Shown: positions 36,562 through 48,587 of the stretch, piece by piece | Layout: each line of letters begins with the position of its first letter | Position numbering within the stretch: position 1 is the stretch's first letter | NCBI RefSeq assembly: GCF_037975245.1 | Contig: NC_092563.1 | Span: 31,213,960-31,277,959, forward strand | Length of the DNA: 64,000 bases | Origin: Apostichopus japonicus | Taxonomy: Eukaryota; Echinodermata; Holothuroidea; Aspidochirotida; Stichopodidae | Reading direction: 5' to 3' | Notes under the pieces: model-generated | Told to the model about the DNA's origin: nothing | The model's database searches: none | What the model saw: the letters and a program-made list of their open reading frames with translations, nothing else | Position numbers and translations under genes: made by a program

Positions 36562-36619
36562 GAGTGCGACAGTCGGAATTTCCTACTGTCGCACTCTAAT
36601 TTTTCCGACTGTCGCACTC
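36562..36619. repeat. Hairpin-forming repeats inside the hAT element
   Basis: GAGTGCGACAGTCGGAA is followed by the inverse ACTGTCGCACTCT and again by TTCCGACTGTCGCACTC, so the first copy can pair with either of the others. This could form alternative hairpins in single-stranded DNA or RNA. Confidence 0.7.
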
Positions 36620-36960
36620 TAATTTTCATACATTCTTGTAATTTTGAGTGACCTAAATTTCCATTGACCTTTAATCAGTCATATTTACCACGTTTTCCTT
36701 GTAACGTTGAAAAATTGTGTCTCGCGATCCTTATACTCCACCATACAAAACAAATGCCTAATAGAACCACTGTGCAACGTAAGCATATATAAAACTCAAA
36801 CTAATCTACGGAAGCTTAAAAGTGCCATCAACATAAGAAAAACTTTGCCCCATAAGGCGAAATTTTCAGTAAATTGTTTAGATAACAAGATAAAATCTGA
36901 TCAAAAGACAGAAAAATGTTGGATTGCTCAGTTGCTTTAACCATGGAGGTAAAAACAGAC

Positions 36961-37170
36961 TGAGCAATTGAACAATTATATGAAAAATGTTTAATTGACA
37001 ACTTATCATATCTCGTGAATTGGACATTTTGCTGCAAAATGTTCAATCGTTCACCTCATTCCATCTGAGCAATTGAAAATATTTTTGCAAAATGGTTAAT
37101 TGACAACTTATCGTATCTCGTCAACTCAACGTTTTTCTGCAAAATGTTGAATTGTTCACTTCCAAACGCT
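36961..37170 (+). repeat. Two-copy ~105 bp tandem duplication
   Basis: TGAGCAATTGAA starts both copies (36961 and 37066). Both contain AATTGACAACTTATCRTATC and end with CTGCAAAATGTTSAATYGTTC. The copies have diverged at perhaps one base in five, so the duplication is not recent. Confidence 0.75.
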
Positions 37171-37739
37171 CAGTTGGAATGAAGTGAACATTTGATTTGT
37201 GAACACTTGATGTGAGTGATAAATAGCCCCAACCCCCCTCCCCACTAAGAAAACAATATTAAGCGCGCTAGGAAAAAGCACTGCATTTTCCCCCCTTTAT
37301 TACGTTAACATAGCTTTTGTACTTAGTAGTTTATGTAGCCTATCAAGCAGATAACATACACTCAGTTGCTTACTTGCTCAACCAGAGTGATTATGTTTGT
37401 GAAGTGAGGGCCAGTGGTACAAATGTACCGAAAAAAGATCGGAACAAAAGTGCAGTCGTGAAAGATAGGTACGGTGTCTGACTGTAACTGACCGTATCGT
37501 TGGCGAGTAGTGCGGGGGGGTGGGGGTACAAGGCAGCAGTCGGAATTTTCTGGCTCCAAAACCCATCCAGTTGGAATTTCAGCCAGTACACCCCCCCCCC
37601 CCCCCAATTATCAGGCCTTAGCTACGTCCCTGACCCTTCCTTTCGTCTTTGGTAATCGGTACATTAATGTCATAGTTAGTATTCCTGGATATTTCACCAA
37701 TAACTGTGCCACTTTATAGTTTTACTACACTCCCCTGTG

Positions 37740-38935
37740 TGTCTTTCACCTTCCACCGCCTCACACACACCTCCCCCCCCCCCACTCACCTTCCACTTTC
37801 CACCGCCTGGCACGCACCTTCCACCGCCTCACACATATCTTCCATCCCTTCCCACTTACCTCTCCCTGCCTCATCTTCTCCCCTCGCACTCAGCTTTACC
37901 CCCTCCCACTCACCCTCCCCCTGCCTCAGTTTCCACCGCCTCGCAAGCACCTTCCATCCCTTAGCACACACCTCCACCCTCGCACTCACCTTCCAACGCT
38001 TCGCACACACCTCTCACCACCTCGCACACATCTTCATCCCCAACTCACCTCCCCCTGCCTCACCTTCCCCCTAGCACTCACCTGCACCCCCTCCCACTCA
38101 CCTTCCCCTTGCCTCACCTTCCAACGCCTCGCACGCACCTTCCATCCCCTCGCACACACCTTTCACCCCCTCCCACTCACCTTCCTCCCTAGCACTCACC
38201 TTCACCCCCTCCCACTCACCTTCCCCCATAGCATTCACCTTCACCCCTCCCACTCACCTTCCCCTTGCCTCACCTTCCAACGCCTCGCACGCACCTTCCA
38301 TCCCCTCGCACACACCTTTCACCCCCTCCCACTCACCTCCCCCTGTCTCACCTTCCCCCCTCGCACTCACCTTCACCCCCTCGCACTCACCCTCCCCTGC
38401 CTCACCTTCCACCGCCTCGCAGGCACCTTCCATCCCCTAGCACACACCTTCCCCCTCGCACTCACCTTCCACCGCCTCTCACGGCTCTTCCATCTCCCCG
38501 CCCCCCCTCCCCTCCCCTCGCACTCACCTTCACCCCTCCCACTCACCCTCCCCCTGCCTCACCTTCCACCGCCTCGCACGCACCTTCCATCCCCTAGCAC
38601 ACACCTCACCCCTCGCACTCACCTTCCACCGCCTCTCACGGATCTTCCATCCCCTCGCACACACCTCCCCCCCCCCCCCTCGCACTCACCTTCGACCCCT
38701 CGTACGCACCTCTCACCGAATCGCACCCACCTTCCATCCCCTGCCTCACCTTCCACCGCCTCGCACCCATTTTCCATCCCCTCCCACGCACCTTGCAATC
38801 ACCTCCCCCCACTCACCTTCCACCGCCTCGCACGCACCTTCCACTGCCTCGCACACACCTTTCACCCCCTGCCCCACTCACCTCCCCCTGCCCCACTTTC
38901 CACCGCCTCGCACGCACCTCCCCCCCCCCCCCTTG
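37740..38935 (+). repeat. C-rich minisatellite, ~1.2 kb, almost G-free
   Basis: Units built of CACCTTCCACCGCCTCGCA, CACCTTCCATCCCCTCGCA and CACCTTCACCCCCTCCCACT are shuffled along 1.2 kb. The flanks are normal parts of the ~360 bp repeat (GTGTGTCTTTC on the left, GGCATGCCGTGAACCAATGC on the right), so the array expanded from the C-rich tract of one unit. Proline- and serine-rich frames through it are artefacts of composition. Confidence 0.9.
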
Positions 38936-39230
38936 GCATGCCGTGAACCAATGCAAAACATATTTGGAGCATCCTCCCTTATCGATTGCATAATTTTGTT
39001 ACTGAAGATATATACAATGATAGCATTGGCGCCATACATAATAACACTAAATGTATGGTGGTAAACAAACACCCCGAAAATGGCATATGAAAAGCGCTCT
39101 GGGTATATGTTAACCGAAATGGATATACCGTTCCCTTATGGGCTATAGAATACCCCCTAAATAGTTTTGCCATCATATACCCCCTTGTTTGTGACAAGTG
39201 GTATACAGGTACAAAAAGCAACCTATACCC

Positions 39231-39231
<1 letters not shown>

Positions 39232-39289
<58 letters not shown>

Positions 39290-39295
39290 TACACA
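39232..39295. repeat. (AT)n followed by (AC)n microsatellite
   Basis: About 48 bp of alternating AT run directly into ACACACACAC. Confidence 0.95.
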
Positions 39296-42200
39296 ACAGA
39301 AATGATAGTTTTCCTATGGGACAACTCCTTTTACCATGCCACGAAAGGATTTCAATTTCTTATGGCATTAACACATAAACATCCTTTAACTTTGAGTCAA
39401 ATTATGGGCTTTCTGTTACAAATGTGAAGGTGTGTCAGCAAGTTGTACATGACCCGTACCCTGTAATTATGCATAGGGCTTCTGATTGCAATCATTTATT
39501 TGTTTTACAAAAAAGGTACAAAGTAGAGGGAAGTCTTCCACAAACCTTAAAAGCTTAACAATGTGGAAGAGTATAGTATAGTATAGTATAGTTTGTTTAT
39601 TACCTAACAACGTCTAGTTTCCTCAATATGAGCTCCATTCTCAGAACGTGTACCTATACTTACATTTTATGCCTTTTTAATGCTAGCTAGGTGATCAACG
39701 ACTTGGTTATTTTCGCATGGGACAGGTGTCACTTTACTTTGTCTCCTCTAAAAAAAAAAAAAACATATTTTTCATTTTTCATTATTTTTTATTGTTTGTG
39801 AGTCAACCCCCACCCCTCTGTTGCTGGAAGTCACTCTACATCCAACGTCTATCCGTCCCCTAAATTCTGCCCCCCCCCCCCCCATCGAAACTTTAGTGAA
39901 AAAACCTGAGAGGGTAAAGGTGATATGTGTAACCATGCAATACCCAATGTGGTAAACTTCAGCAGATCTCCTTATGTTGTATGTAGGTTGCCCTTAATGC
40001 ACTATTGATTTTGCAATCAGTTAAAGGTCATTTGAGATAAATTTAGGTCAAACACCAAAAACAAACCAGGTAAACTCAGCCAAACAAACTAGGCAGAATA
40101 TCATATTTGTGAAATAGTTTTACTTTTGTCAATGAACCAAACTGATGTTGGAAGAGTTTTAAAATTTATGTCAAGCTTAAACTATGTTTACCAAACAGGC
40201 TAACAAATCTCAGAAGGTTAGTTATACACTGATCAATAAACAGTACACTGCTTTACTGGTAAGCAGATATGTATGTATCACCAATATTTTATTCCTTGGC
40301 TTTAGACGTAGGAATCTATGAAGTGATGACTATGTGTGTGTGTGTGTGTGCGTGTGCGTGTGTGTGCGTGTGTATTTGTGGCGTCTATGTATGTTTTGGT
40401 ATCTATTAATTCGAGAACTTGTGCTGTGGTACACACCTTCATCTAGACTTAAGGACATTTGTTGTGTGACCGTCAATTTGAGGACGTCCTTTTTTCAAAA
40501 TTCAGGATTACACTCAAACTGGCCTCAGAAAGCTTTTGTAAAAGTATGGGGGATGTTTTCAGAACCAGTTAACATGTTTTTATCCCTTCGATCATTATAT
40601 TGGTATTTCGTGATCATAGTAAGTCTGAGTTTTCGCATAGACTCAAGCATTGCTTCTCGAACTAACAGTTCTTTCACGATATGGCGTTTGTTTTCACGGC
40701 TGCAGATAAAAGCCATTGGTTTATGTTTCAGATAACACAAAAACTTCCTTTCCTTGAAACAATTTTTTAAATATGAGTGAATTTTCCTAAATTGTTTGTG
40801 ATAATTAGGCTTTGTAAGACATACAATTATTATTCTTTTGTAATGAAGTATTTGCTGCAGATAAGTACCAGACATTACGTTAAGAGATGTATTATTTAAC
40901 TTTCCATAACGTCAACTTTTCTTTTCATACCTTTCGTCCCATGAAAATCATATGGTCCATATGATTAGATGAAGGGTCACTTGAATCTTAACCTGGGTAT
41001 TCATGCTGCCCAGTGGCCAACAAATATAAGTGAAAACGCTGGAAATATTGTTTTTTTCTTCAAATGTCTACATTTTGTATTACTTAGTCCATAGAGACCT
41101 TCAGCATGACAAGAGATATTTGTTTCCACGATTTGGCGAATTAGTAAGCCATATCTCTAGATCGAGATAGAATTATTGTAGTTGTATGGCTGAAATGATC
41201 TACGGATAATATGTGCGTGTTATTAAAACTGTTATGAAAATTGTTATAAAAATGTACTGAAAATGCAATTAAGATGTTCTAAAACTAAACTGATTATTAG
41301 GAAAAACTAATCAGTACAATAACCCAAGTACCATCACAAACATCAAACGCGGAAATGTGTCAAACAGGGTATTGAGACAACTCCCGAAGTGAGACAACTC
41401 ACTTGGTGAAGTGAGACAACTCTCGACAGTGCGGACCCACAATAACAAATTCCAGCATTTCACTATTCAAAAGGTGCGTGTGCTTAATGGCACCAAGTTT
41501 TAAAAGCAACACATGGCAAGATTGATGAGTCTCGCTTTTCATAAACGACCTGGCTTTTACAACATACCTTTCTCAGATTAAATTAATGTGGTAGGGTATT
41601 TAGGGGTGGAGTAATGTATATATAATATTTTGATATCTTTAAAGAGGCCTTCTTCGCAGACAGAACTGTGTTTCATGTGGAGGGGGCAGTCGAACGGGTC
41701 CAGCTATGTCCCGCCAATATCTACGGAACAATATTTGCCACAGTATCATCACGATAAAGAAAGAGACAGATACACTGTTGTTCTTAATCATTTCCTACTA
41801 GTACACGGTGTAATGATATGATATTCGGTCATGTAGGTTGTCGTAACGTTATATGTTTGATTAGACAAACGGCTAGGTCAAATATGCAATGATATAGTTA
41901 AGGTAATCGTTACATTAATTATGAACTTTGATAATATAAAAACAATTGCGTGAGCTGTTAAAGATAACGTGCCATTTTCAAAGGGACGCCATGTTTCGAA
42001 TGGTTGTACAGATTGTCTATTTTTTTCCCCTTCACACTGGTAAGTGAAGTCTGTTGCTGTACATTACCTCAAATCGTACTTCTTTAGGCGAGCCAAATTC
42101 CTAACCGCACAGAATTATACAATTTTGAAGGATTTCAAAGCATAAATAAAGTAAGGCATGACGTGACAAAGAAGTATTCATAATTGTCGACAATTATGCT

Positions 42201-43960
42201 AACGCCTGTAAATTGTTATCTTGTGCAGGGTCTGTTGTTTATTTGTATACATAACATTTGCATTGATTTCCATAGATATGCTAATATAATAAACCAAAGT
42301 CGTACTGTTGTATACTGGTTTATTTGTTCGAATCATACCACGCTATGCTCATAACAGGATTGACGGCTCCCAAAAGTTACGCTTTTTTTGTGAGGAGACA
42401 ATTCTTGTTCTTAAGGTTACATACTATTATACCTCAAACCATAAGGAGAGATCAACAAGTCCGCTCTAATCGAAGGTAAGATCACGTTGAAAGACATTCT
42501 GTGATATTGCATTTTGCTACCGCAGTAATTTCAAACTAAATATTGTAGAATACTCACCTTCAGTATCTACAGAGTGAAACCATTATATTGTACTTCCTAG
42601 TATTGTGTCTATAACATATACCTCGTTTATGAGAACTACAGGAACTGCTAATTATGTGTGTATTAACTTTGTTATTGTGTTGATGCATAAACGTAAACTA
42701 TGACACAATCAGTTCAAATAAATGTTATTATTTTATCATCAATTCTAAAAACATTTACACGATCAACATCAAGAGAAATTCTCATATAGATTCAATCCAT
42801 TTGATATCATCTCGCATTTAAAAACATTCATCGCTTGTGCTATCCGAGGAGGAGGTTTAATTTCAAGCGTTTCGTCTGAGCCTAGCGGACGCGGTCCCTT
42901 CATTTCCTACACGCGTTTTGACACCTATCAAATGAAAATTCTTGTGTGTATATTTCATGCGTGATAATTATATGGACATCATGCCTACGGGCTCCAGATA
43001 GGTTATTTTGTTGGATTCCAACATCTGATACTATCTTAGCAGTTCGAGTGAAGAGTCATTCGTCAAGTTATTGGTAAGCTTATGTACCTATCTGTTATGT
43101 TAGGAATTCATTACACGAATACCAACATATCTGTACTCACTCTGTTGTTTGTATAAGTTGGTTCAACACTACTTCCATTGTTTGTATTATCACTGCCGTG
43201 GTAATAGTTAGCTTGTTCCTATGAACATTGGAAGTAGCTACCATTTCAGTACGTCTATCTGAATATGCAAATTGCATAATATGTGATTACTTAATAGGTG
43301 ATGTGTTTTTAAAAGCTCCATTTAAAAATGGCTTAATGTTGAACACAAACTGCCTGAGAGATGTTTCAAACAAGAAACACAATGAATGTGGAAAATGACA
43401 CTAGTCCTAGTATTGTATAAAGACACAAAACTTGTTTCACATTCTGGCAGTTGGAATGTTCACTGAATATTCAACATAAGACTAAATAATATATCATGTG
43501 GGAGGGAAATTTCACTAAGAGCGCTGTACAGTAGGGCTAATTATATATAAAAAATAGGAAGACCTCCTGATACATAAATTCAGTGATTCCGTGGTCTCCA
43601 ATTATACCCAAGAAATCAGTTCATGTGTCTTTCAAATGTAGCTTACCTATATTCAGATATACAGTACTATTATACTAAATGAAAGCTCACCATGAGCAAT
43701 ACGTTCTATCAAAACACAATATCACAAATATCTTGTTGTAGTCATGATGATAAACTAGAAAAGAGAAATGCTTTTTGGATAGAAATCACAAATTAAAATA
43801 CAAATAAATGTAATGATATCAAATGGCTACAGATGGAGAGGTTTGTGCAGATCTGATTATATCTACGTTACTACGGAGTTTACTGTATGAAGCAAGAGCA
43901 CTGTAAAATAAAATTCTGAACATATGCGGCCTCTTCTTACATGCATGCATGTGTGAAAAA
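39296..43960. other. Long stretch without a supportable gene
   Basis: Seen here: a (TATAG)n run at 39571-39591, a C run near 39870, a (TG)n run at 40332-40375, and three copies of GAGACAACTC in 41370-41425. Overlapping open frames at 40334-40735 (plus) and 40525-40875 (minus, 116 codons) show no motif, and I cannot choose between them. No splice-consistent model was found. Confidence 0.5.
41370..41425 (+). repeat. Short tandem repeat of GAAGTGAGACAACTC type
   Basis: TGAGACAACTC occurs three times (after TATT, CGAAG and TGAAG) within about 55 bp. Confidence 0.7.
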
Positions 43961-43969
43961 ATAGTTATT

Positions 43970-44633
43970 CTATTACTACTAATACTACTACTATTACTAC
44001 TAACCCTACTACTAATAATAATGATACTACAACTACTTTTACCACTACTCCTACACAGGTTTCAAAGTGTTTTATTTATTTATTTTTTTATTACTTTATT
44101 GTAAAGAGATATATTAACTGACGTTCCTTTGCTACACTAAACCTTGGTTATTTGAATGTGAGAAAAGTGGACTTAAAGACAGAAATATGTTAAAGGCCTT
44201 TCAAATCTGCCAACATTTGGATTGATCCAGGTTTAGATACATACCGTTTTTTAAAATATTTCTCATGACATATACATACAGACTAACACATGATTAATCT
44301 CTATTTTTTTTAACACGAAAAAAACTATTTCAACCCCACCGGCAAAGTGCAAATTACTGTGATGTCCCTGTTAATGATGATAATGTTCGAAAACTTATTT
44401 CAAAACTTAATTGATAAGACCACCGCTATCAGTATCTCCCAAATATTTACTTTCATATTCTGCTTTAAAATATAATAGTTAAGATTAAAATTATATTTTA
44501 AATACTCTAGTAAGGAACAAAACTGATGGTATTTTCTTCATCAGTTTTAAATGAAAAGTATGATACTTTACTAATATTATTATTAAGTTTAACTCGCGGG
44601 AATAATCCCCACCAAATAGAACAATATATATAA

Positions 44634-44667
<34 letters not shown>

Positions 44668-44785
44668 CTATATATATATATAAATATAAATATATAAAAT
44701 ACTACTAATACTACTACTACTATTTCTACTAGTAATACCATTACTTTACCACTACTTCTACACAGGTCTCAACATGTTGGTACAT
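43970..44785 (+). repeat. Pair of ~85 bp direct repeats ~725 bp apart
   Basis: CTAATACTACTACTA followed by further TAC-rich sequence and then ACCACTACTYCTACACAGGT occurs at about 43978-44060 and again at about 44702-44767. The shared non-repetitive end CTACACAGGT shows this is more than a common microsatellite. The sequence between begins with a T-rich run and holds no recognisable gene. Confidence 0.55.
44622..44697. repeat. A/T microsatellite
   Basis: A mixed (AT)n and ATATAA run, about 75 bp, adjoining the second direct repeat. Confidence 0.9.
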
Positions 44786-45880
44786 TAATCACTAGTCTGT
44801 CGGGCGTTTGACAATCTTAATCCACTAGCCCGAAGGATATCTGTACTAACACAAATTCTTCAAGCTAACATTGGCCTATGGTTTGCACATGCACTATGTA
44901 CGCACGTAACCTGCAATGAATGTTAAGCCGTTGGATCCACAGTACAGTGACATACACAGAAGGCACGTAATGTACAAGCAATCAACTCTGAAATGTTTGT
45001 ATTTGTAAGAACTGTAATATTACAAATCATTTGTAATTACTTTTTACAAAAACGTTACAACAATAAAACTACAATATATTAACATGTGCATTTCGGTGAA
45101 AATGCTGGGAGCCCCACTGCCGATGTCTACGTGCGTCTTTCTCTACGTATGCGACGTTAATATACCTCTATTATATTTTATTATTAATTCCGTACAGGTA
45201 CAACATTGACAGCCGAAGCCAGTTATTCAAGAACTTGATCACTTCTAGTTTTTGCGCCAACTGTTTTATGAATGAAAACGTTTTACTACATAGTAATGTT
45301 TGCTTTGTCTATGTATTGTATGCAGTGAATATGCAGTGTATACACATTACGTTGTTGATTACAAAGAATGTGTTGGAATATATGTGTACACTACATACAG
45401 AGATAGTACATATCGGCAAATTATGCCAGTTCTATGACAGTTTCGGATCAAATTAATTTCCCTTTTTAGACTTTCCCTCCTAAGAGTATGCCTCTTTACA
45501 TGACTTACACATGCTCACTTTTCTAGCCAAGCATCCAATGCACTGCCAGGCATAAACTGACAATATTTACGCACGATCTGACTGCCAACCAGCGCTGAGA
45601 CCTTAGATATATTTATAACCTGGAATGGTCACTACCCACAGCGAAGCTCCCCATGCCATAGCAATTATGACTTTTATTAACAATCATACAATATATACAT
45701 GTAGCTTACCGTACTTAATTCACAACACAACAGCCCAAGCTAATTAGACCTTACCAAAAAAAAAAAAAAAAAAAACGAGCAGTATGGCATGACTGCTGCA
45801 GACAAGCAATGTAATGTTGAAACACTGCAGTCTGTATTGCTACATTGTAAGCATCTTTATACTGAATGTGCGTGTAAGAT
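44786..45880. other. Unannotated sequence
   Basis: No gene is recognised. A frame of 73 codons at 45235-45456 lacks any motif. A 19 bp poly-A run ends at about 45775. Confidence 0.45.
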
Positions 45881-46110
45881 TGGGAGTTAGCTCAGGGTTA
45901 ACGCCGATGCCGTTTAATCATAAGGTCCCAAGTTCGAGTCACTCCAAGAATAATGCATGTCATTCAGTTACAGAGTTGTTGACCATTGACAATTCATAAT
46001 CATGGACGTTAAATATGAATATAAGAGACTGACTTCGGTCAGCTTGCGGCTTTGATAAGCCCATGAGGCTTCGCGAGTTCATGCTTGCAGGAGAATCAAA
46101 AATAAAATAC
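45881..46110 (+). mobile_element. tRNA-derived SINE, copy 2
   Basis: The A box reads TTAGCTCAGGGTTAACGCC, one T shorter than in copy 3, and the B box AGTTCGAGTCACTCC. The body GTTACAGAGTTGTTGACCAT and the 3' domain CGGTCAGCTTGCGGCTTTGA through GAGTTCATGCTTGCAGGA match copy 3 closely. The tail is AAAAATAAAATAC. The A box deletion probably impairs pol III transcription. Confidence 0.85.
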
Positions 46111-46206
46111 AACATTACTCACCGTACGCGTATTGTACAGCGATACTCAGAATAGGCGATTCTGTTCATGCAGCTGCATCTACCCGTCCCGTGCGTGTCG
46201 CGCAAT

Positions 46207-46461
<255 letters not shown>

Positions 46462-46799
46462 TACATGACGGTGTTTTGGAACTTGAGGGGTGAAAGAGTA
46501 ATCCGTGGTGTTACACATTTGGGAGGGGGTAAAATGGTAGCTTACCGTTTGGCAGTTTGCGGATCTTCGTGGAAAAGAATATAATTTTTTAAGATCCTGC
46601 GGTGGTCCAGATAGGATACCGTGTCTATTACAGCGGTAAATAAATGAATTTTTCACAGATTTTGGGTAATGAATTCAAATTGCGACATTGTTTTTTTAAT
46701 TTGAAATTTGAAACCTGAAACTTTAACTTTTAATAGCGACATTTACTTATTTTCTGTCAAAAGTTTGATCTTGTAAATAAATTTCAATAAATGCATTTC

Positions 46800-46825
46800 C
46801 TTTTTGCCTTTTGTTCCACTAACAG
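46800..46825 (+). promoter_or_regulatory. Splice acceptor immediately before the start codon
   Basis: A pyrimidine-rich tract ending TTCCACTAACAG precedes ATG, with a branch-like CACTAAC. It explains why no promoter is visible directly upstream of the start. Confidence 0.6.
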
Positions 46826-47788
46826 ATGTCTAACGCAACAAATGTAAATAGTTTGTCAATTGAGTTGCAAAAATTGCCGGAAAATATGCGGAAGTTCTCA
46901 CGGTGTCTTAGATCTCTATATGCAGTCGATTCTTCTGCAGACAAAGCCACTGGTATCAATAAAATTCGAGATCAGACGAGGCAGGACGCCATCATCTATG
47001 TGAAAGGGATTATGCCTATGTCTACTAAAGTGGTAAGATTCATCAAAGATTTCTTTGAGTACTATGAAAGGCTAACACTACAAGAATGGACACAATTTCT
47101 TCCTGAAATCTTAAATGATGTGACCGGATTCCAGCTATGCTGCATCGAGATAGTAAGGATGCACGAAGAGATGATGACTCGCCTAAAGAAGAGAGAGGAT
47201 GAGTCGAAGGAGTTGCTTTCCGAGCTTAAGGCTCTAAACAAAGAAATCAAGAAAAAAAATTCAGAGCTGGAAGATGTAGCTGCCATTACAGAGGCATGGG
47301 CCTTTGGACTTTCTCTCAATCCAACTGTGCATCCAAGTGTTGCCCATATTCTCAACCTGAGGGCAGAAGGTTTCGAGGCTCTAGCGGATGCGGGTGGTCA
47401 TCAAGTAACCATTAACGAGGCAGCAATCGTGGTCGTTAGCAAAGCGTTGGTTCCAGCGCTCTCCGGTTTCCTGGCTGGGCTTGATGCTCTTGCAGGGTAC
47501 TTCAATACCATGAAAGAAGAGCTCACTTCTTTCCACAGCCAAGGAGAAAAAGGAGTTGGAGGCAAAGAGCTTCATTACATTATGATGAAAAAGAAAGCAG
47601 TTGAGGTAAAACGAATCTGCAAAGATGTTTACGCCACGATTCCCGGAGTACGAAGCGACCTGCAGTGCATCCCGGAGAACCCGTGTGACCAGAATCACGT
47701 CGACAAATGGATAACAACACAGCAGCAGCATATTAGGAGGAAATACTCTGGGAAGCTCAAAGGCCAGTTGCAAAAAATGCTCAAGTAA
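46826..47788 (+). CDS. Uncharacterised 320-residue helical protein with coiled coil and hydrophobic segment
   Basis: This is an uninterrupted 320-codon frame with protein-like composition. A splice acceptor (CCTTTTGTTCCACTAACAG) ends right at the ATG, so a non-coding 5' exon probably lies upstream and the whole coding sequence is one exon. Residues 1-110 are predicted helical. Residues about 112-152 form a charged coiled coil (EIVRMHEEMMTRLKKRED, ELKALNKEIKKKNSELED). Residues about 198-226 form a hydrophobic stretch (AAIVVVSKALVPALSGFLAG). A basic C-terminus follows (RRKYSGKLKGQLQKMLK), and no signal peptide is seen. I recognise no named family. Long helices around one hydrophobic hairpin-sized segment resemble the general layout of alpha-helical membrane-inserting proteins such as apolipoprotein L or the ClyA/Hbl fold, but this is an architectural analogy, not a homology claim. 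Confidence 0.85.
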   Translation: MSNATNVNSLSIELQKLPENMRKFSRCLRSLYAVDSSADKATGINKIRDQTRQDAIIYVKGIMPMSTKVVRFIKDFFEYYERLTLQEWTQFLPEILNDVTGFQLCCIEIVRMHEEMMTRLKKREDESKELLSELKALNKEIKKKNSELEDVAAITEAWAFGLSLNPTVHPSVAHILNLRAEGFEALADAGGHQVTINEAAIVVVSKALVPALSGFLAGLDALAGYFNTMKEELTSFHSQGEKGVGGKELHYIMMKKKAVEVKRICKDVYATIPGVRSDLQCIPENPCDQNHVDKWITTQQQHIRRKYSGKLKGQLQKMLK

Positions 47789-48101
47789 AGTGAATCAACC
47801 GAGGGGTTCAACAGCTTGCGACAAAGAAGTAGGTGCAAGTACCTTCGATGCACCTTGCAAGCTGTTGTTTTTTTTTAAGTCATAAAGTACTTCACTACTG
47901 ACGTTGGAGCTATATCATGAACCTTCAAAAAAATATATATATATTTTGCTTATACTGCGCTGCTATGAATATGATGTTATTGCAATGTAATTAATTTTCA
48001 TTTGCTCACATGTGTTAGTTTGATCAATCACACTACAACTGTGAAGCTTGACAAGTGATATGTCCATTAGATTTTTGCAACGAGTTGAGTTGTTTGTTTC
48101 A

Positions 48102-48107
48102 AATAAA
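48102..48107 (+). terminator. Polyadenylation signal AATAAA for the 320-residue gene
   Basis: AATAAA lies 314 nt after the stop codon. The intervening 3' UTR contains an inverted pair, CAACAGCTTGCGAC near 47810 and CTTGCAAGCTGTTG near 47855, that could form a hairpin. Confidence 0.6.
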
Positions 48108-48587
48108 GAGACCTACATTTGGCATGCAAGGATGAGTGAGGCTTGTAGGGAACATAAGTGGGTAGGTGAGCAGAATGATCGGTGGTTCCTGCATATCCAC
48201 ATTCGATGATATTTATTAATTTCGTATACCCAAATGAAACGGCAGCATGGCTTGAGAATCCACTAGATATTATGTGTGAGTAAGTATACGATTAAACGAA
48301 ACGAGATGCTCTACTGTGCTTAGTGTAGCCGGTATAGGTTGCTTAACTGGGTAGCTAACAAGATACCTACCAACGGGAAATGCCCTGGTAATTTTTGGAC
48401 GTGTTGTTCTTAGTTCTTTATTAATGAATCAAATAACTAGAGTTGTTTCTGTGAGCCTCAATCATCATCCATTTCAGAAGGGACAATGAACTGATCAAAT
48501 GTATGTGTGTATGCTGCATCTTGTCAGTTATGTGACAATGACGTCATCATAATATGTCATTTTATTGACTCAACCTGTCAACCTGTA

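Larger units (their letters stand above)
36488..37632. mobile_element. hAT-type element (1145 bp) inserted in a repeat unit
   Basis: A perfect 8 bp target duplication, ACCCTTCC, lies at 36480-36487 and 37633-37640. Termini are CATGGACGTCGCTAGAGG and the complement of a CAGGGACGTAGCTAAGG end. Outside the element the host repeat reads continuously (CCCTTCC then TTTCGTCT). The interior holds a three-copy motif of AGTGCGACAGTCGG and its complement (36562-36619) and a tandem 105 bp duplication (36961). No transposase is found. Confidence 0.85.
34330..39090 (+). repeat. Tandem array of a ~350-375 bp unit, interrupted
   Basis: TTAACATACACCCC or a variant marks units at 34865, 35218, 35591, 36012 and 36386, and GATTGCATAATTTTGTT-type segments at about 34777, 35137, 35504, 35875, 36297 and 38985. 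Each unit has a G-rich start, a CTTTGCCTATATATAATGTT-type segment, a C-rich tract, and CATGCAGTGAACCAATGCAA. Three sites have expanded or been invaded: an (AT)n run at 35929, a hAT element at 36488 and a C-rich minisatellite at 37740. Short frames across the units are not genes. Confidence 0.8.

Noticed and set aside
37706-38993. Proline/serine-rich frames resembling a cell wall or mucin protein
   Set aside because: They are produced by the C-rich minisatellite. All frames are open for the same compositional reason, and unit lengths are irregular.
40334-40875. Overlapping 133-codon (plus) and 116-codon (minus) frames
   Set aside because: No motif, splice signals or biased codon pattern supports either one.
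43970-44785. Direct repeats as LTRs of a small retrotransposon
   Set aside because: The repeats are microsatellite-rich, lack TG...CA ends, and there is no primer-binding site or polypurine tract.
47062-47773. Minus-strand frames of 97 and 130 codons
   Set aside because: They are shadows of the 320-residue gene on the plus strand.
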